Assembly: GCA_034008185.1 (NCBI GenBank)
Contig: CM067084.1
Location: forward strand, 19,868,885 to 19,932,884
Direction: 5' to 3'
Source of the DNA: Gorsachius magnificus
Lineage: Eukaryota; Chordata; Aves; Pelecaniformes; Ardeidae
DNA: 64,000 nucleotides
Shown: one piece after another, positions 50,601 through 62,028 of the stretch
Numbering within the stretch: position 1 is the first letter of the stretch
Layout: each line of letters starts with the position of its first letter
Notes under the pieces: model-generated
What the model was told of the DNA's origin: nothing
Database searches by the model: none
Seen by the model: the letters and a program-made list of their open reading frames with translations, nothing else
Program-made: the position numbers and the translations under genes

Positions 50601-53599
50601 CTTATATTCTTGACAAGTTGCCTTTCAGCACTATGAAGACAGAAGTTTCGTGCTTCTGCAGACGGCAAAAAGGGCATTGCCTTTGAAATAACTTAACTTA
50701 CATTAACTAAGTTTTCTAAACCAACTCTATCAGTATAACATATACAAGCATTACCTGTCCCATCTGATGGTGAACAAGGCTATATAAACTAGAAAGACAT
50801 CTTTCACCTTCCTCACACTACATGGAGATGCCTGTTTCAAAGACCCATCATAAAGTTGGCCTAGTAATAAGCAAATAAAGAGGTGCTGTGTTCCTTCCCA
50901 ACAGTATGAATATCAATGTGGTATTCCTGTCCATCATATATATTAGATGTGTACATTTATTCTCTAGGTGGCAAAATTTGATCCAATATGTGGTTACCCA
51001 GTTGAACTACCTTACTAATGCCCTAAGCAAACGCTGAATACAGTACTGAAATACAAGTTTGTACATCTGGGGTATAAGAGTCTGTACTGCTGCAATGTTT
51101 GGATTACAATTTTAGATTAGCATTAGTAAAGACAGTATTACCGAGCAGGGCATTTGCTGCGCAAAAAGAGTAATTAGAATCAGAATATGCAAAAAATTAT
51201 ACTGACTTGTAGACTGGAAACAGACTCCAAAGGACTATCAGTATAGCACAGCCATGGGAGTGAAAGTCAGTTTGTATTCCTACTTGGCTAGTTTTGGACG
51301 ACTTGAACAACTGTATGTCTATATTTATAGATAAATATTATACTGTTTGACATCAGTGCTTCATGGCAACACAGAGATTTTACAAATAAGGACATACACT
51401 GCTGCATTCATTTTACCATTTTATTGTGTGCTTCTTTCAATATTGTTTCTGTTTACTAAGGATGTACAAAATCACAAGATACTATGAAACTATTCTGAAC
51501 TTAGCAGAACAGGCTGTTCAGCTGATAAAGAGAAGTATAAAAGCAAGGTAGCAGCTAAATAAAAAAAAGTAAAAAAAAAAGTAAAAAAAAAGTAAAAAAA
51601 AAAAATTAAAATCGAAGTTCAATAACTTATAGTATAATAGTGAGCCACCAGAGCAGTCTGGGTCCAACTCCTAAGGAAGCAAACAGTGCTTACCACAAGC
51701 TCTCCCTAAACTGCAGAACAGGGTCATGTGGATGCTCTGTGATGGCAAGTGTACATATTTGGACTATGATCTAGATCCTTTTTTTCTTTTCTGTTTTTTT
51801 TTTCCTAGGCTGAGAGCACCAAATATTCTCTCTGAAATTCACCGTGCCTCTCTGTCCTCTCCAATTCATGCAGCAAATGACCAACTATCTGTCACTCCTC
51901 TCCTCCACCTCTGTCATAGCTGTTGTGGCCTTGCTCTCCCACCCTGCTCGCAGAGTCAGCAAGATCTGCTGACTGCTTTACTTGATAGTTAGACTCAACT
52001 TACGCCATTTACTCTTTAAAAAAATGAAATACCTTTGTCTCAAGATAGCAGTGCCTCTGAACATAACAACCTGACAGCATTGGAGGGTTCAAAAATAGTA
52101 AAGAGGAGCAATAAACCAGATGGAGCAATTTTCTAAGTTTCCTCTGTCACTGTTAGTGTCTGGGGGAGGGAAAGGCAGAAATTTCACCTCTGTATCAAAA
52201 TTCATTCCATGGCATCCTGAAACTACTTTGTCTGTTTGGTACCAGGATACCTGCTTCCCAAGTGAGAAATTGATATATTTGTATCTCAACCTGCTTGACA
52301 GTTATACACACGTGAATAGGGTAAAGGTACAGCAGCGATTCAAAAGCCAGGAAATGGCAAGAAGTACTAAGGGAATCAAACACATTTCCATCCTCTGGGT
52401 AACTGGATCCCTAACACTTTAAAAAAACAAACAAAACAAAACAAAACCAAAATGCAAGAACCAAAAACCCAGGTAAACAAGCCCTCCCAGTTTTCCTGAA
52501 CAGTGAAAACAGCAATGAGATCATCTTTCCCAATATCAAGAACACCACCAGGGTTTCTGAAAAGCAATCTGGCATTCCCAAGTAATCCTCCCTTTGTCCC
52601 CACAGGGTATCGTTCTTCCCCACAACAGCAGAAGATTGCAGGGCTCACCTTTTTCAGGCTGGGAAGCTTCCAGGTATTTCCAAAACCACTGCCTGCTTCA
52701 TTGTTATGAAAAACTCATTGTGGTAATTGAAGCCAAACTTGTTTCTTTTACAATGGGTGAGGGAAGACAAAAGAACGTAGCACCAGCCATGGTATTATCC
52801 CCAGCACAACTCCAGTCAAGTTCCCTTCACTGGTGGTTGGTTCTCCCACTACCCATAACAGGCATTATAATCTTTGAACCATCCTGTGCAAATCCAGGCT
52901 CCATGCTTAGGTCACCAGTGATAACGCAATCTGATCAAAAGCAGGAGTCTTGCGATGGGGTCGCCTGCCTCAGAGTGCCCTCCTTTGCATTGCTATGCAC
53001 TTTTTCCTCTTTCCCCCATGCTCAGTTCAGAACAGAGCAGCACGCTGCCAGTCTCTCTAACCAGCAGAGAGGGAAGTTTTGGGAGGCTGTGTGTGGCATT
53101 GTGCAAACATTGACCAATACATCCACAGTCTGGCTGGAAAGAGGATGAAGAAAGCAACGCTCAGGGAAATTAACTGCCTGCCCAGCTGTGTAAGTGCCTG
53201 TTGCCCAGGGTATGCTCCTCTGCATAAATCACATTCTGTCCTTTCTTTTTGGCTACTAACACTGATTAAAATTCCTTTCCAACTCTTCTTCACCCTTCCT
53301 CCAAATCAAAGTCATCTCATAATAACCTAAGCAAATGATACCACCACACTACAGCTATTTTTTCTTCAGACAAAGCTATTTGCTCCTTTCATTCCAAGTA
53401 GTTTCACAGTAATGGAAAGGCCATTCAGAGATGAATAACTTAATCCTTTCTCTGAACGGCCTCCCCTATCTCTTCCATTTGATTTGGTGTCTTTGCTGGC
53501 TCAGTATCTGTTTAACTGATATTTCCTGGAGCAAAGACCATATTTTCTAAAATATTTGTACAGTGGCTAGGCAAACTTATGAATATGCTTTTATAACTG
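47691..53599. other. Non-coding stretch with A-rich low-complexity runs
   Basis: No recognised gene. Poly-A runs lie at 48298-48311 and 48491-48509. A patterned run at 51557-51605 consists of blocks of 8-11 A separated by GT. A CAAAA-rich run lies at 52423-52450. The longest open frame (52594-53148, plus) is treated separately. Confidence 0.5.
52594..53148 (+). other. Unassigned 184-codon open frame
   Basis: A plus-strand frame open for 555 bp, the longest in the window outside repeats and the CpG island. The listed start is a TTG inside TTTGTCCCCACAG, which resembles a splice acceptor, so the frame could be an exon or part of one. The peptide shows no domain, membrane segment or repeat I recognise. 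Frames on both strands are open over part of the region (52976-53330), which argues for locally stop-poor composition. Probably not coding. Confidence 0.15.
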
Positions 53600-53960
53600 C
53601 TTTCATTTCAAGGGAAGCGCTGCGGACCAGGTGCTAATTTAAGTCATTACAGCCTGTCAACAAAGATCAGTTAACTTTGACTTTTCAGGTAATTACCCTT
53701 TTTAATATTTATAATGTAAAATATAGAGAAATAAATGGAATTAACAGCACAGTGCAATTGCTGATTGTCTAAGCTCTACAGCAATGACTATAGAGGACAA
53801 GGACAAGATTAGTTTATTTGAAGAAAGACTGTCCAATTTCATTGTTTAAAATATAATAAGTATATTGCAAATTATTGGACAGCCTCATCTAAATCACATT
53901 AAGCTTTTATAAAGAGCCATTACTATGTTGGAATTTAGTCTTCCTGAAAGAGAACTGTCT
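53600..53960. promoter_or_regulatory. Candidate conserved non-coding element (weaker)
   Basis: Non-repetitive sequence with homeodomain-type and HNF1/POU-like AT motifs, for example the palindromic AGGTAATTACC and GTTAACTTTGAC at about 53668-53700, and TTAAGCTTTTATAAAG further on. No open frame of note. The call rests on motif density alone. Confidence 0.2.
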
Positions 53961-56449
53961 GGCATGGTACTTTTACCAGTTGCATATGCGTCTGTCTTGT
54001 GCATACTATAGAATTTAGAAATCCAAGGCAAGGAGAGATCAGCTTCATTCGGTGTCAGACTTCTAACGCAACGTTATTCAACATAAGCAGTCACACAACA
54101 ATCAGCAGCTTGTTCCAGAAACTCCTAAGAGGACAGTTCACCGTGTCTTACCTTCCCATGCAAATATAACAACAATTAACCACCGGCTTATATGTAATTC
54201 AGAATGCCAGAAGCATACGTAGACATGTAAGCTTAATAGCAATGTTATAAGGTGTCATTGTGGATCCGTTAATTTTCTTGTGATCTCCCCACTACACAAT
54301 CATCATAGTTATCAGGTGATACTAAGATAATTAATTCCACAAATTAAAACTGCTCTGTCTGTTGCCTACTTCTCAGTCAGGCCAGCTAATCCAGATCCCC
54401 AATCTTGTTTCCTTCTGGAACCTGCAGAAACTGTAACTTTAGAATACAGGACTGTCTGGAATGACATCACTCAATCCAATGGCCACCTTTCAAGACACTC
54501 CTGCTATTAATAGCTTTTATTTTCTATTGCAGGTACATCTAGCCTCATCTTCATGGATTAAGGGTAGCTCCCAGGATCCCAAAGCATACCAAGTTGGGGT
54601 TTGGTTTGCCTTAGTTACCTCCATATACATCTGCAATTCCCTGCTGACCCAGATATTGGTTTTTTTAATTATGGAGCCATTTTTTTGTTTTCAATTCCTG
54701 GATGAACAAATTGTCAAAAGATGAAGAACCACACTTCACTGTCTCCATTATGCAATTTAGCAGAGCTAAGAAAAGATCACAGGGTGAACCTGCATAGCCC
54801 TCCAGTAAGTACTCAAGTATTTTGACATCTTTTTCCACCAAATTATTATCTATGAACTCATGGATTACACATGCTACACCAATACTTCACTGGAACCTCA
54901 TAGCCACCTGACTAACACATTCTCTGACACTACTACAGCTCTTTCCCATGAGGGGCCCAATTTTTTTGAAACAACTTACCAGACTTTAAAAGCTTCCTTA
55001 ATGTCAATCTTTAGCTGAAGAAAGCATACAGCATCTATGATCCTTGATCCTTCTTTCATATTTTTTCAATCTTAAAGAGTCCTTCCTGCATTCTTTTTCA
55101 CCTATTATTCTAATCCCTCAACATTACCAGATTTAGCAGTCATGAATACATTTTCACATCAACACAAGTTTGCTTGTTTCCTCACTTCTTTTAAACATTT
55201 CTGTCACGTGTTTCTTTTTAACATAGAGAAGCAGCTACCGCTAACACATTTGTACAGCTATTACTGCCAGAGTACATTAAGTGCTCCAAAACCAGTCACA
55301 TATAAGACTACTGCCAGACAATCTTGTTTTTTGTTGGAATATAATTCTTGCAGATACAATAGAAGACAAAACACTGCTTAAACTTTGCCCTGATTATTTT
55401 CCAGAGCGCTTCAACTCTGAACGGGGCTCTTCTTGCCTTCATTCTCCTTCTTAGATTATTTTCTCAGTTTGTTTTATTCCCTTTGCTGTGTATGGACCAA
55501 TAACTGCTCAGCCAGAGGCTGGCAGAGGGGGTATATTTCATTCAGTGTCTGTGTTTTAACCTCTCAGCTTTTTGCCACCAGGGCCTCTGTGCTTCAAAAG
55601 TCTATCCAACTGGCTTATGGTAGGATGTCTTTATGGTACAGCTCTCAGTCGCCTCAACCTGATTCACTAGCACCTGTCCCCTGCTATCGCAGGTCTTTAT
55701 GCACTGCTGTACCCAGTAGAAACAGAGGATCAGCACCACTTCTGCTGACTTTTGGATCAGTTTAATCGGGCTAACCATCTGGGTCATTTCAGCTCTCTTT
55801 CCAAACCTGTAATAATTACCGCTTTTGAATCAGACATTGCCAGCCAGCTGCACTGAACTAGAGTTCTATGACTGGCTCATAATTAATTCTCTTTAAAATA
55901 ATTGTCGTTTCTGAGTAAATAACAACCAGGATCAGATGGATGAAAATAATTTGCTCTTCTACCCCCAATTACCAGTATAAAAAAAAAAACAAACCTCTGG
56001 ATGTATCCTTGGCACATCTTGCTCAGAACAAATAAAGTTGGAACACATTACAGCATCTATAACAAACAGCATTTGTTTATACGGGGCAAAGCTTTCTGAA
56101 CACAGGACTGTGTCTCACTCTAGAGTAAAAGCTACCTCCAACACATCAATTAGTACAACGTAATTTAATTTATGTCCAGCCAAATAACACAAGGTCTTCT
56201 TAGAAAGAGGAGGAGAGCCAGAAGGAAAGGTGTTCTGATGGTAACGCGCTCTTGAGCATGCAAAGATTACAGGCAGATTTCGAGACATCTTTGGTTCACA
56301 TCTTGCAGCATGTTCCTATTTCAATTTAAAAAAAAAAAAAAAAACCAAGCAAAACAAAAACCACCACACAAAAGCCAAGAATACTCATCACTCAGTAGCC
56401 TATCCCTGCCAACAGTCACTTTAAATCATATAAAGTTTTATACTGAAGT
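53961..56449. other. Non-coding stretch, nothing recognised
   Basis: AT-rich until about 56450, where G+C rises abruptly into the CpG island. Open frames up to 110 codons (55433-55765, plus) have no recognisable domain. An A-run lies at 56328-56344. Confidence 0.5.
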
Positions 56450-57440
56450 TTGTCAGCAAGTGCCTTCCTCGCAGGTCCCAAGCACGCCGAGGCGCGGCAC
56501 CTCCCGCAGGGAGAGGCTGGGCCCGGGGCCGCAGCAGGGTGGCTGTGCACCGGCCTGGCTGCAGGGGCACCTGCCGGCCCCTGCTCCTGCCTCCTACACC
56601 CCTGTGACGGCCCCGTCTGTTCCAGTCACTCACGGCACAGCAGGGATTTGGGTTCGGGTGTCGTGTTGTGTATTCCCCCCCCCCTCGCCCGCCAACTATA
56701 TAATAAAAAAAAATGTTCTGAGCAGTTAAATGTGTGTGTGTATATACATATATGTGTATACATATATATATGGTTTGGGGCAGATGGCCGCCCCCACCGC
56801 CACCCGAACGGCCGTTCTCTCGGAGGTCCCTGCGGGCGGCCGGGCGGGGGCCCCTGCTGAGGCTCTGCCGGGCCGCAGCCACGGCCCCTTCCCCGCGCCG
56901 CCGCTGCCCGCCTTTCCTGAAGACACATTGCCACCTAGCAACGGCGCAGCGTAATCTACAGCACACCAGCAAAGCCGCCAAAAGATGGGGTTTTTTTAGA
57001 AAAATCCATCCGAAGACAAGTACCCCGCCCCCTCAGAGGAGCGGCGGGCTGCTACCGCTGGCTGCGGGCGGGAAGGCCCGGTGCGGGCCCAGGCCGGGCA
57101 GAGGCGGGAGGAAGGCGGGGGTGGCGTGGGGCCGGCGACCGCCGGCCCCGCGGGTTTCGGGCAGAGGCACAGCCCTGTGTCTCACCTGACAGCAAACTGA
57201 CCGCGCTTGAAGTTCCTCCGCCCGCCGGAGGGGTGGGTCCCGGCCCCGATGCCGCCTCCCGGCTGGGCGCCCCTGGCTTTGGGAAGGGCCTGGCAGGCGT
57301 CGGGGCGGCTCCTTGGTTCCCTCAGGTCCTCGCCCAGGCGGCTCCCAGCCCCTTGTGCCCACCTCAGGGACAGATGTTTCCCTGGGTGAATTTGTTCTTA
57401 CACCTCAGTGCCTGGGACTGACTGCCAGGGAAGGAAAATA
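56450..57440. promoter_or_regulatory. CpG island, probable (possibly bidirectional) promoter
   Basis: About 1 kb, densely CpG-rich in two blocks (56460-56690 and 56780-57420) around a TG/TA microsatellite at 56731-56771. It contains a GC box (CCCCGCCCCC, 57024-57033) and an RFX/X-box-like pair of half-sites (ATTGCC ACCT AGCAAC, 56927-56942; the 4-bp spacer is longer than usual). A minus-strand donor CAG|GTGAGA lies at 57186/57185 and a plus-strand donor GCAG|GTGAGA just outside at 57505/57506. A short ATG frame starts at 56784 and ends with TAA after 56 codons. Unmethylated CpG islands of this kind usually mark promoters of broadly expressed genes. Which gene it serves is not visible. Confidence 0.65.
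56731..56771. repeat. TG/TA microsatellite inside the CpG island
   Basis: An imperfect alternating purine-pyrimidine run (TGTGTGTGTGTATATACATA and onward). It interrupts the GC-rich block and may be length-polymorphic. Confidence 0.9.
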
Positions 57441-58941
57441 ACGGTTTTAAAAAAAAAAAAAAAAAGTGAACCATTTTAATTCTTTTTCCGCAAATATGAA
57501 TGCAGGTGAGACGGTGGCATCAGGCTCTCTTTTTCACTGCAACCCAGTTAGCATGCTCCACTGTAAGGTAATTTGGTGGCAACTCCTCTTCTGGACAAAT
57601 ATCACTAATTCAAAATTCCTCTGATTCCTTTCTTGGTTTCTTCCCTGCGCTGCTCACAGCGTAATGCCCTCTTGCATCAATCTGCTGTCATCGTCACCAC
57701 CTCTCTAAACACCAGCCCATCGCTCCCTGCAGCAAGACCATGTCAGCGATATGGCTTCTGAGCAATGCTCATCTCGTGCCCATCTGCAAGGAGGGAACTT
57801 GGGTGTTTGCGTCAGGTACAGCTGAGATGGGCAAAGCCACAAACTTGTTGGGAAAGGGGGCCGAAGGAACAAGCAGGAACTCAGCAGGTAGACACATGTT
57901 TTAAATGGTATGTCAAGATGAAAATGCTTTTTAACCCCTTTAAACCTTGCACGAGAGACTCACAAGAATATTTTAAAAAAGGTCTTTGAGGTGAGGTTAG
58001 GAATATTTTCTTCATGCACTTCCAAGGCAAAAAGTTTGGAGTTTTGCTATCCAAATTACTTCTTATTTTTATCTTATATCTTGCACGGGTTTTTTTCCCA
58101 CATTTTGCAGTATTAGATTTTAATAGGAAGTGGGGACTTTAGGGAAGATCAGTACCAAATTTGGTATTGCCCAAGCTAACTTGAGTTTAACTTTATCCTG
58201 CTAGAAGTGCTACAAGTTTTCAGTACCAAACAATGATTTTCATCAGTAATAATGTCCTTTCTCGTTACAACAAAATATGAGATAAAGGAATGGGGTGTCA
58301 TATGTTGAATCAACTGTATTTTCTCATAAAGCACACTGGAATTATGTGAAGGTTTTCAGTGGAGACAACGGCTCAGCAACATACCCCTACAGCGCTTGAA
58401 AAGAAGAAGAAAAAAAGAAAAAAAACATGCAGTTATTTTAATCAATAGCATCCTCTGTCAGCAAGGCACCTACAGGTCCTAGAACAAAGAAATGAGAATG
58501 CATTCACCAGGAGGCTAACACATCTCACAGCCGACTGCTGAGACCAATGTGAAAAAATTCTTTTGTGACCCTGTGCAAACCTGAAGTCAAAAATCACCTC
58601 TCATTGATTTAGTGCGCAGTACTGTACATTGACACTAGATATTGTTTGCTCTATAAACTGCCTTGCAATAACACATGCTCTTACAGAGGCCTTACACAAC
58701 TGAACATTTTGATGAGTGATACGGTGGTGCTTAGAATTACCAAGCTAGATTGCAAATATTTATTTCAGTGCCTCTTCAGTAATGCACTGTAAAAAGAACC
58801 TCTCTTTGAAATTGCAGTGGCTTCATTGGCCTTTCTCTAATTTCACTTCTAGAAAGTGTGACACACAGCTAAAAATAAAATACCTTTGAATTACAGCTGT
58901 GTTTTTTGTAGGTACACTAAAGTCATCTCTTCCAATTGTAG
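57441..58941. other. Non-coding stretch flanking the CpG island
   Basis: Contains an A-run at 57448-57465, then a perfect plus-strand splice-donor consensus (GCAG|GTGAGA at 57505/57506) preceded in phase by ATGAATGCAG. No further exon-like feature is recognised before 58942. Confidence 0.45.
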
Positions 58942-59212
58942 AGAAAGTTATTTCACACCACACACAAATCCATTGCAAGTAATACTTTGGGGGTTTCTCT
59001 TTATGATGCTATATCACATTTTGGTACCACTCCACACTTCTTTAAATATATGGCCCAGAAAGACAGAGTAAAATATATTAGTGGGATTGAGATAATTGCA
59101 TGTCCATATGCAGATGAAAACACAACTGGATGGATATATGCAGCTGTTCCAAAAATGGCATTAGAAGAAAGTTCAATAACTGTGAGGATAAACGCATCTA
59201 CAAATGTAAAAG
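58942..59212 (+). CDS. Candidate internal exon of an unrecognised gene
   Basis: A plus-strand frame is open from an in-frame TAG at 58939-58941 to about 59268. The stop sits exactly in a good splice acceptor (CTCTTCCAATTGTAG|A), and a good donor follows (AAAG|GTAGCA, 59212/59213). That gives a 271-bp exon entering in phase 0 and leaving in phase 1. The peptide is non-repetitive (for example VKYISGIEIIACPYADENTT and KMALEESSITVRINAS), with N-x-T/S sequons (NTT, NAS) that would suit a secreted or extracellular segment. I do not recognise the family. It lies about 1.5 kb right of the CpG island, in the direction of the island's plus-strand donor. The opposite strand is also open over much of it, which weakens the case. 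Confidence 0.3.
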
Positions 59213-60382
59213 GTAGCAATGCTGAGAGACAAACCTCACTGTCCCAAAACTACATCATAGCTGTATAGCATTGCTTGAGGTTGAATTAGTGCTTGCTGAA
59301 TGTGACCCTTCATTCAGCAGTCCTTATACAGGAGTTTTTGAATTATCTGAGAGAGATGAGTGGTTTTTACGTATCACCTCAAAATACAAACGTACAGCAG
59401 GCTTGGCTGTCACAGCAGGGATGGCTCCCCCAGACCTTGGCTGCAGCATTCTCTGGTTCAGTAACTGAACCGGCTCTAATCTGTCCCTGTCAACACTGCC
59501 CAGACTAAGGTGATGCCCTTTCAGGCAAAAAGCCCAAGTCTGACCCACTTCCCTCCCTCCCATCTCAAGTTCAATAAGCATTTCTTACTTTCTCCAAAGC
59601 ACAGAGCTATTTGGGATGCCAAAGTCATAGGACTCTGAAGGTTATTTCTTGTGACAGCCCTGGCCTTTCTTCCCCAGCAGTCATACACACAGCACGTCTA
59701 TGCTGCACAAAACAGAGCAGCGCATGCATCCCTGAACCAGCCCCAACACCAGAAGCAGTGCAGTAACCTCCTTACAGCATGCTCCCAGACTAACTCGCTT
59801 TGTCGTGACAGCTGAGCAGCACAGGAACAGTCACCATAACATGGGTACGGCGCTTCCAGAAATCACACGGGCATCTTTGCATAGTCAGGTAGACACCAGT
59901 TTACTCAGAGCCAGTTTAAGTCTTTCCAGATCCAGGCTCTAGATCTGGCTGCAGAGAGGATGGCAGTGCAGACAGTCTCTGCAGTAACTGCTCCTTTCTC
60001 AGATAAATGGAAGACCTTTTATTCTTACCTCTTTCTGGGAGGGTCAGTAAAAACACTGCATATTTCTAAGCTGGGGATGTAAATTTCCATAATTATGGGA
60101 AGTTGTCTCTCTACAACTGTCCTGGCAATTGCACGGTGCTTCATTGCACAGTGTAGACTCATTCACATCATTATTTTCATGAGAATTTCCTGCACACTAA
60201 ATCATGCCAAGCTTTGTTAGCTTTACGGGGTAGGGGGGTTGGGGGATTTTTTTTCCTTACCTGGGTCTTCATACATCTGCAAATTCCAACAGACAACCTT
60301 CTAAGTAGGAACCAAATTATTAGCACATAACAACTTATGCTTCAATAACATTACTCTGCAATTTAATAATGTGAAATGTGGA
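59213..60382. other. Non-coding stretch, nothing recognised
   Basis: A slightly GC-richer segment (59.4-59.9 kb) with short overlapping open frames on both strands. None is recognisable. A G-rich/T-rich run (GGGGTAGGGGGGTTGGGGGA) lies at about 60227-60246. Confidence 0.45.
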
Positions 60383-60561
60383 TCACAGTGATTCTCTTGT
60401 CTTTTCTAGCATGACCTTAATTATTCTGATACTGTTTCCCAGTACCCTGTTATACTGGAGATAATTGGCTCTAGCAACTTCATGTCTAAACCTCCACTCT
60501 TCCACCAATTTACTACATTCAGTCTCAGCAAACTCTGTCCTGTTGTCAAAGATTGTTGCAT
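60383..60561 (-). pseudogene. Ty3/Gypsy-type integrase core fragment, decayed
   Basis: The minus-strand frame ending at a stop at 60383 encodes IFDNRTEFAETECSKLVEEW followed by FRHEVARANYLQYNRVLGNS and IRIIKVMLEK. This is the layout of the integrase catalytic core around its second aspartate (DN.TEF) and the helix carrying the catalytic glutamate. The closest pattern I know is the chromodomain/Gypsy style, with a WGF-like motif, then Y.Q.N, then a basic helix. The usual DNG is DNR, and the position expected to be the catalytic glutamate is glycine, so it is inactive. The first aspartate, zinc finger, RT and LTRs are not visible nearby. The sequence CCTATTTTTCAG directly upstream looks like a splice acceptor, probably by chance. 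Ty3/Gypsy remnants are scarce in birds. Confidence 0.55.
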
Positions 60562-61415
60562 CTGAAAAATAGGTAAAATATGACAAGAAAAAAAATTTAC
60601 TAAGCATGATCACTTAGCTGTAACATTCTCTGGGAGTTTATCTTGAGGAAATACAGACAATGTAACAGCAAGTAAGTTATTTGTGGCCTTTTTTCCCTTC
60701 AGTGCAAAAAAAATGTTTCTGCCTACCTCATTGCTGGCAACATTTTTTTCCTGTAGCACCAAACAGGAGGTATATCGTTTGATTCAGTCTGTCTTTTTGG
60801 CCTGTGGGAAAGTCTTAAGAATTTCTGCAATGTCATAATTAGCTTGAACCTACTGTAATTCTGACCTTTCAATTAGATTTTCCAATCCCCAAATAATGTT
60901 TCTATGCTACTCACCACGCTGTCCTTGTCAGGGGCAGGCAGTCTGTACAGGTACATGGCTGCCTCCTGCCAACCATGCAACCAGGAACACTTACATTCAA
61001 GATTGTTTGATAGTAAAAACACAGTGCCTTTACTCACACCTGTGAATATGCAGCTTATCTTATGTTTCCCTAATCATTTCATGTAATTCTTCAGCTATCA
61101 CCTTAACAATCACAGGCCACCTTGTGTGGTTTTGTGTTTTGTTGGCTTTTGGTTTGGTTTTGGTTTTTTTTTTTTTTTTTTTTTTTTTTTTGTCAGATTC
61201 ATAGGTACCTAGTCTAGCTCTGAACCTTGTTCCAGTGGCCTTTTGTTAACTCCTTGCAACGACCTATTTTCTCTAAGGCTCTTGTTTCCCTTTACAAATC
61301 ATGTCCTGTATCTGGAAGAAATAATTTCTCTACCTTGGAGGAGGTAAAGGTCGCTCGCTTTTCAAAACATTTCTTATTTCTTCCTTTTTACATAACAAAC
61401 AGGACTTTGGAAGAC
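60562..61415. other. Non-coding stretch with a long T-run
   Basis: No further retroelement coding sequence is recognisable upstream of the integrase fragment. It contains a GGTTTGG/T-rich run ending in about 28 T at 61164-61191. Confidence 0.5.
61164..61191. repeat. Poly-T run
   Basis: About 28 consecutive T, preceded by TTTTGGTTTGGTTTTGG. It could be a simple-repeat expansion. No retroposed gene body is recognisable beside it. Confidence 0.9.
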
Positions 61416-62028
61416 TGTCGTGGTTTAACCCGGCTGGCAACTAAGCACCACGCAGCCGCTCGCTCACTCCCCCCCCCCCCCCCTCAGTGGGATGGGGGAG
61501 AGAATCGGAGAAAAGAAAAAAAAGTAAGACCCGTGGGTTGAGATAGAGACAGTTTAATAAGAGAGAAGAATAACAATAATAATAATAGTGGTAAGAAAAT
61601 ATACAGAATATATAAAACAAGTGATGCACAATGCAATTGCTCACCACCCGCTGACCGATGCCCAGCCCGTCCCGAGCAGCGATCACTCCCCCCGGGCCGC
61701 GATCACACAGCCCGAGCTGCGACCACTCTGCCCGCAACCGACCGACCGACTCGACCGACCCGACTGACTAACCCCCCCGAGCATGACGTTATATGGTATG
61801 GAATAGCTCTTTGGACAGTTTGGGTCCTAGCTGTGCTGTACTCCCAGCTTGTTATGCACCTGGCCGAGCAGGAGAAGCTCAAAAAGTCCTTGAACAGTCT
61901 GAGCACTACTTGGCAACAACTAAAAACATCAGCGTGTTATCAACATTCTTCTAGCACTGAATCCAAAGCACAGCACTATGCTAGCTTCTGTGAAGAAAAT
62001 TAACTCTATCCCAGCCGAAACCAGGACA
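61416..62028 (-). mobile_element. Solo LTR of a bird endogenous retrovirus (copy 4)
   Basis: The plus strand begins TGTCGTGGTTTAACCCGGC and ends CCCAGCCGAAACCAGGACA. It keeps many CpGs (the CCACGCAGCCGCTCGCTCAC segment, GAGCATGACGTTATATGG), a C-run, an AATAATAATAATAGT segment and a GACC-rich simple repeat at about 61735-61768. This suggests a relatively young or little-methylated copy. On the sense (minus) strand an ATTAAA polyadenylation-like signal lies at about 61552-61557. The flanking pentamers differ (AAGAC before, GTAAT after). No internal retroviral genes flank it. It sits about 0.85 kb from the integrase fragment, but the two belong to different element types. Confidence 0.88.

Noticed and set aside
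56421..56981. 186-codon minus-strand open frame and overlapping plus-strand frames of 136-151 codons
   Set aside because: They lie in the CpG island, where GC-rich sequence has few stop codons. The peptides are arginine-, glycine- and proline-rich, run through a microsatellite, and several frames on both strands are open at once.
60383..60561. A normal last exon of a cellular gene (good acceptor, stop codon)
   Set aside because: The peptide fits the retroelement integrase core better than any cellular gene I can recall, and the acceptor-like sequence can be chance. Kept as a decayed integrase fragment.
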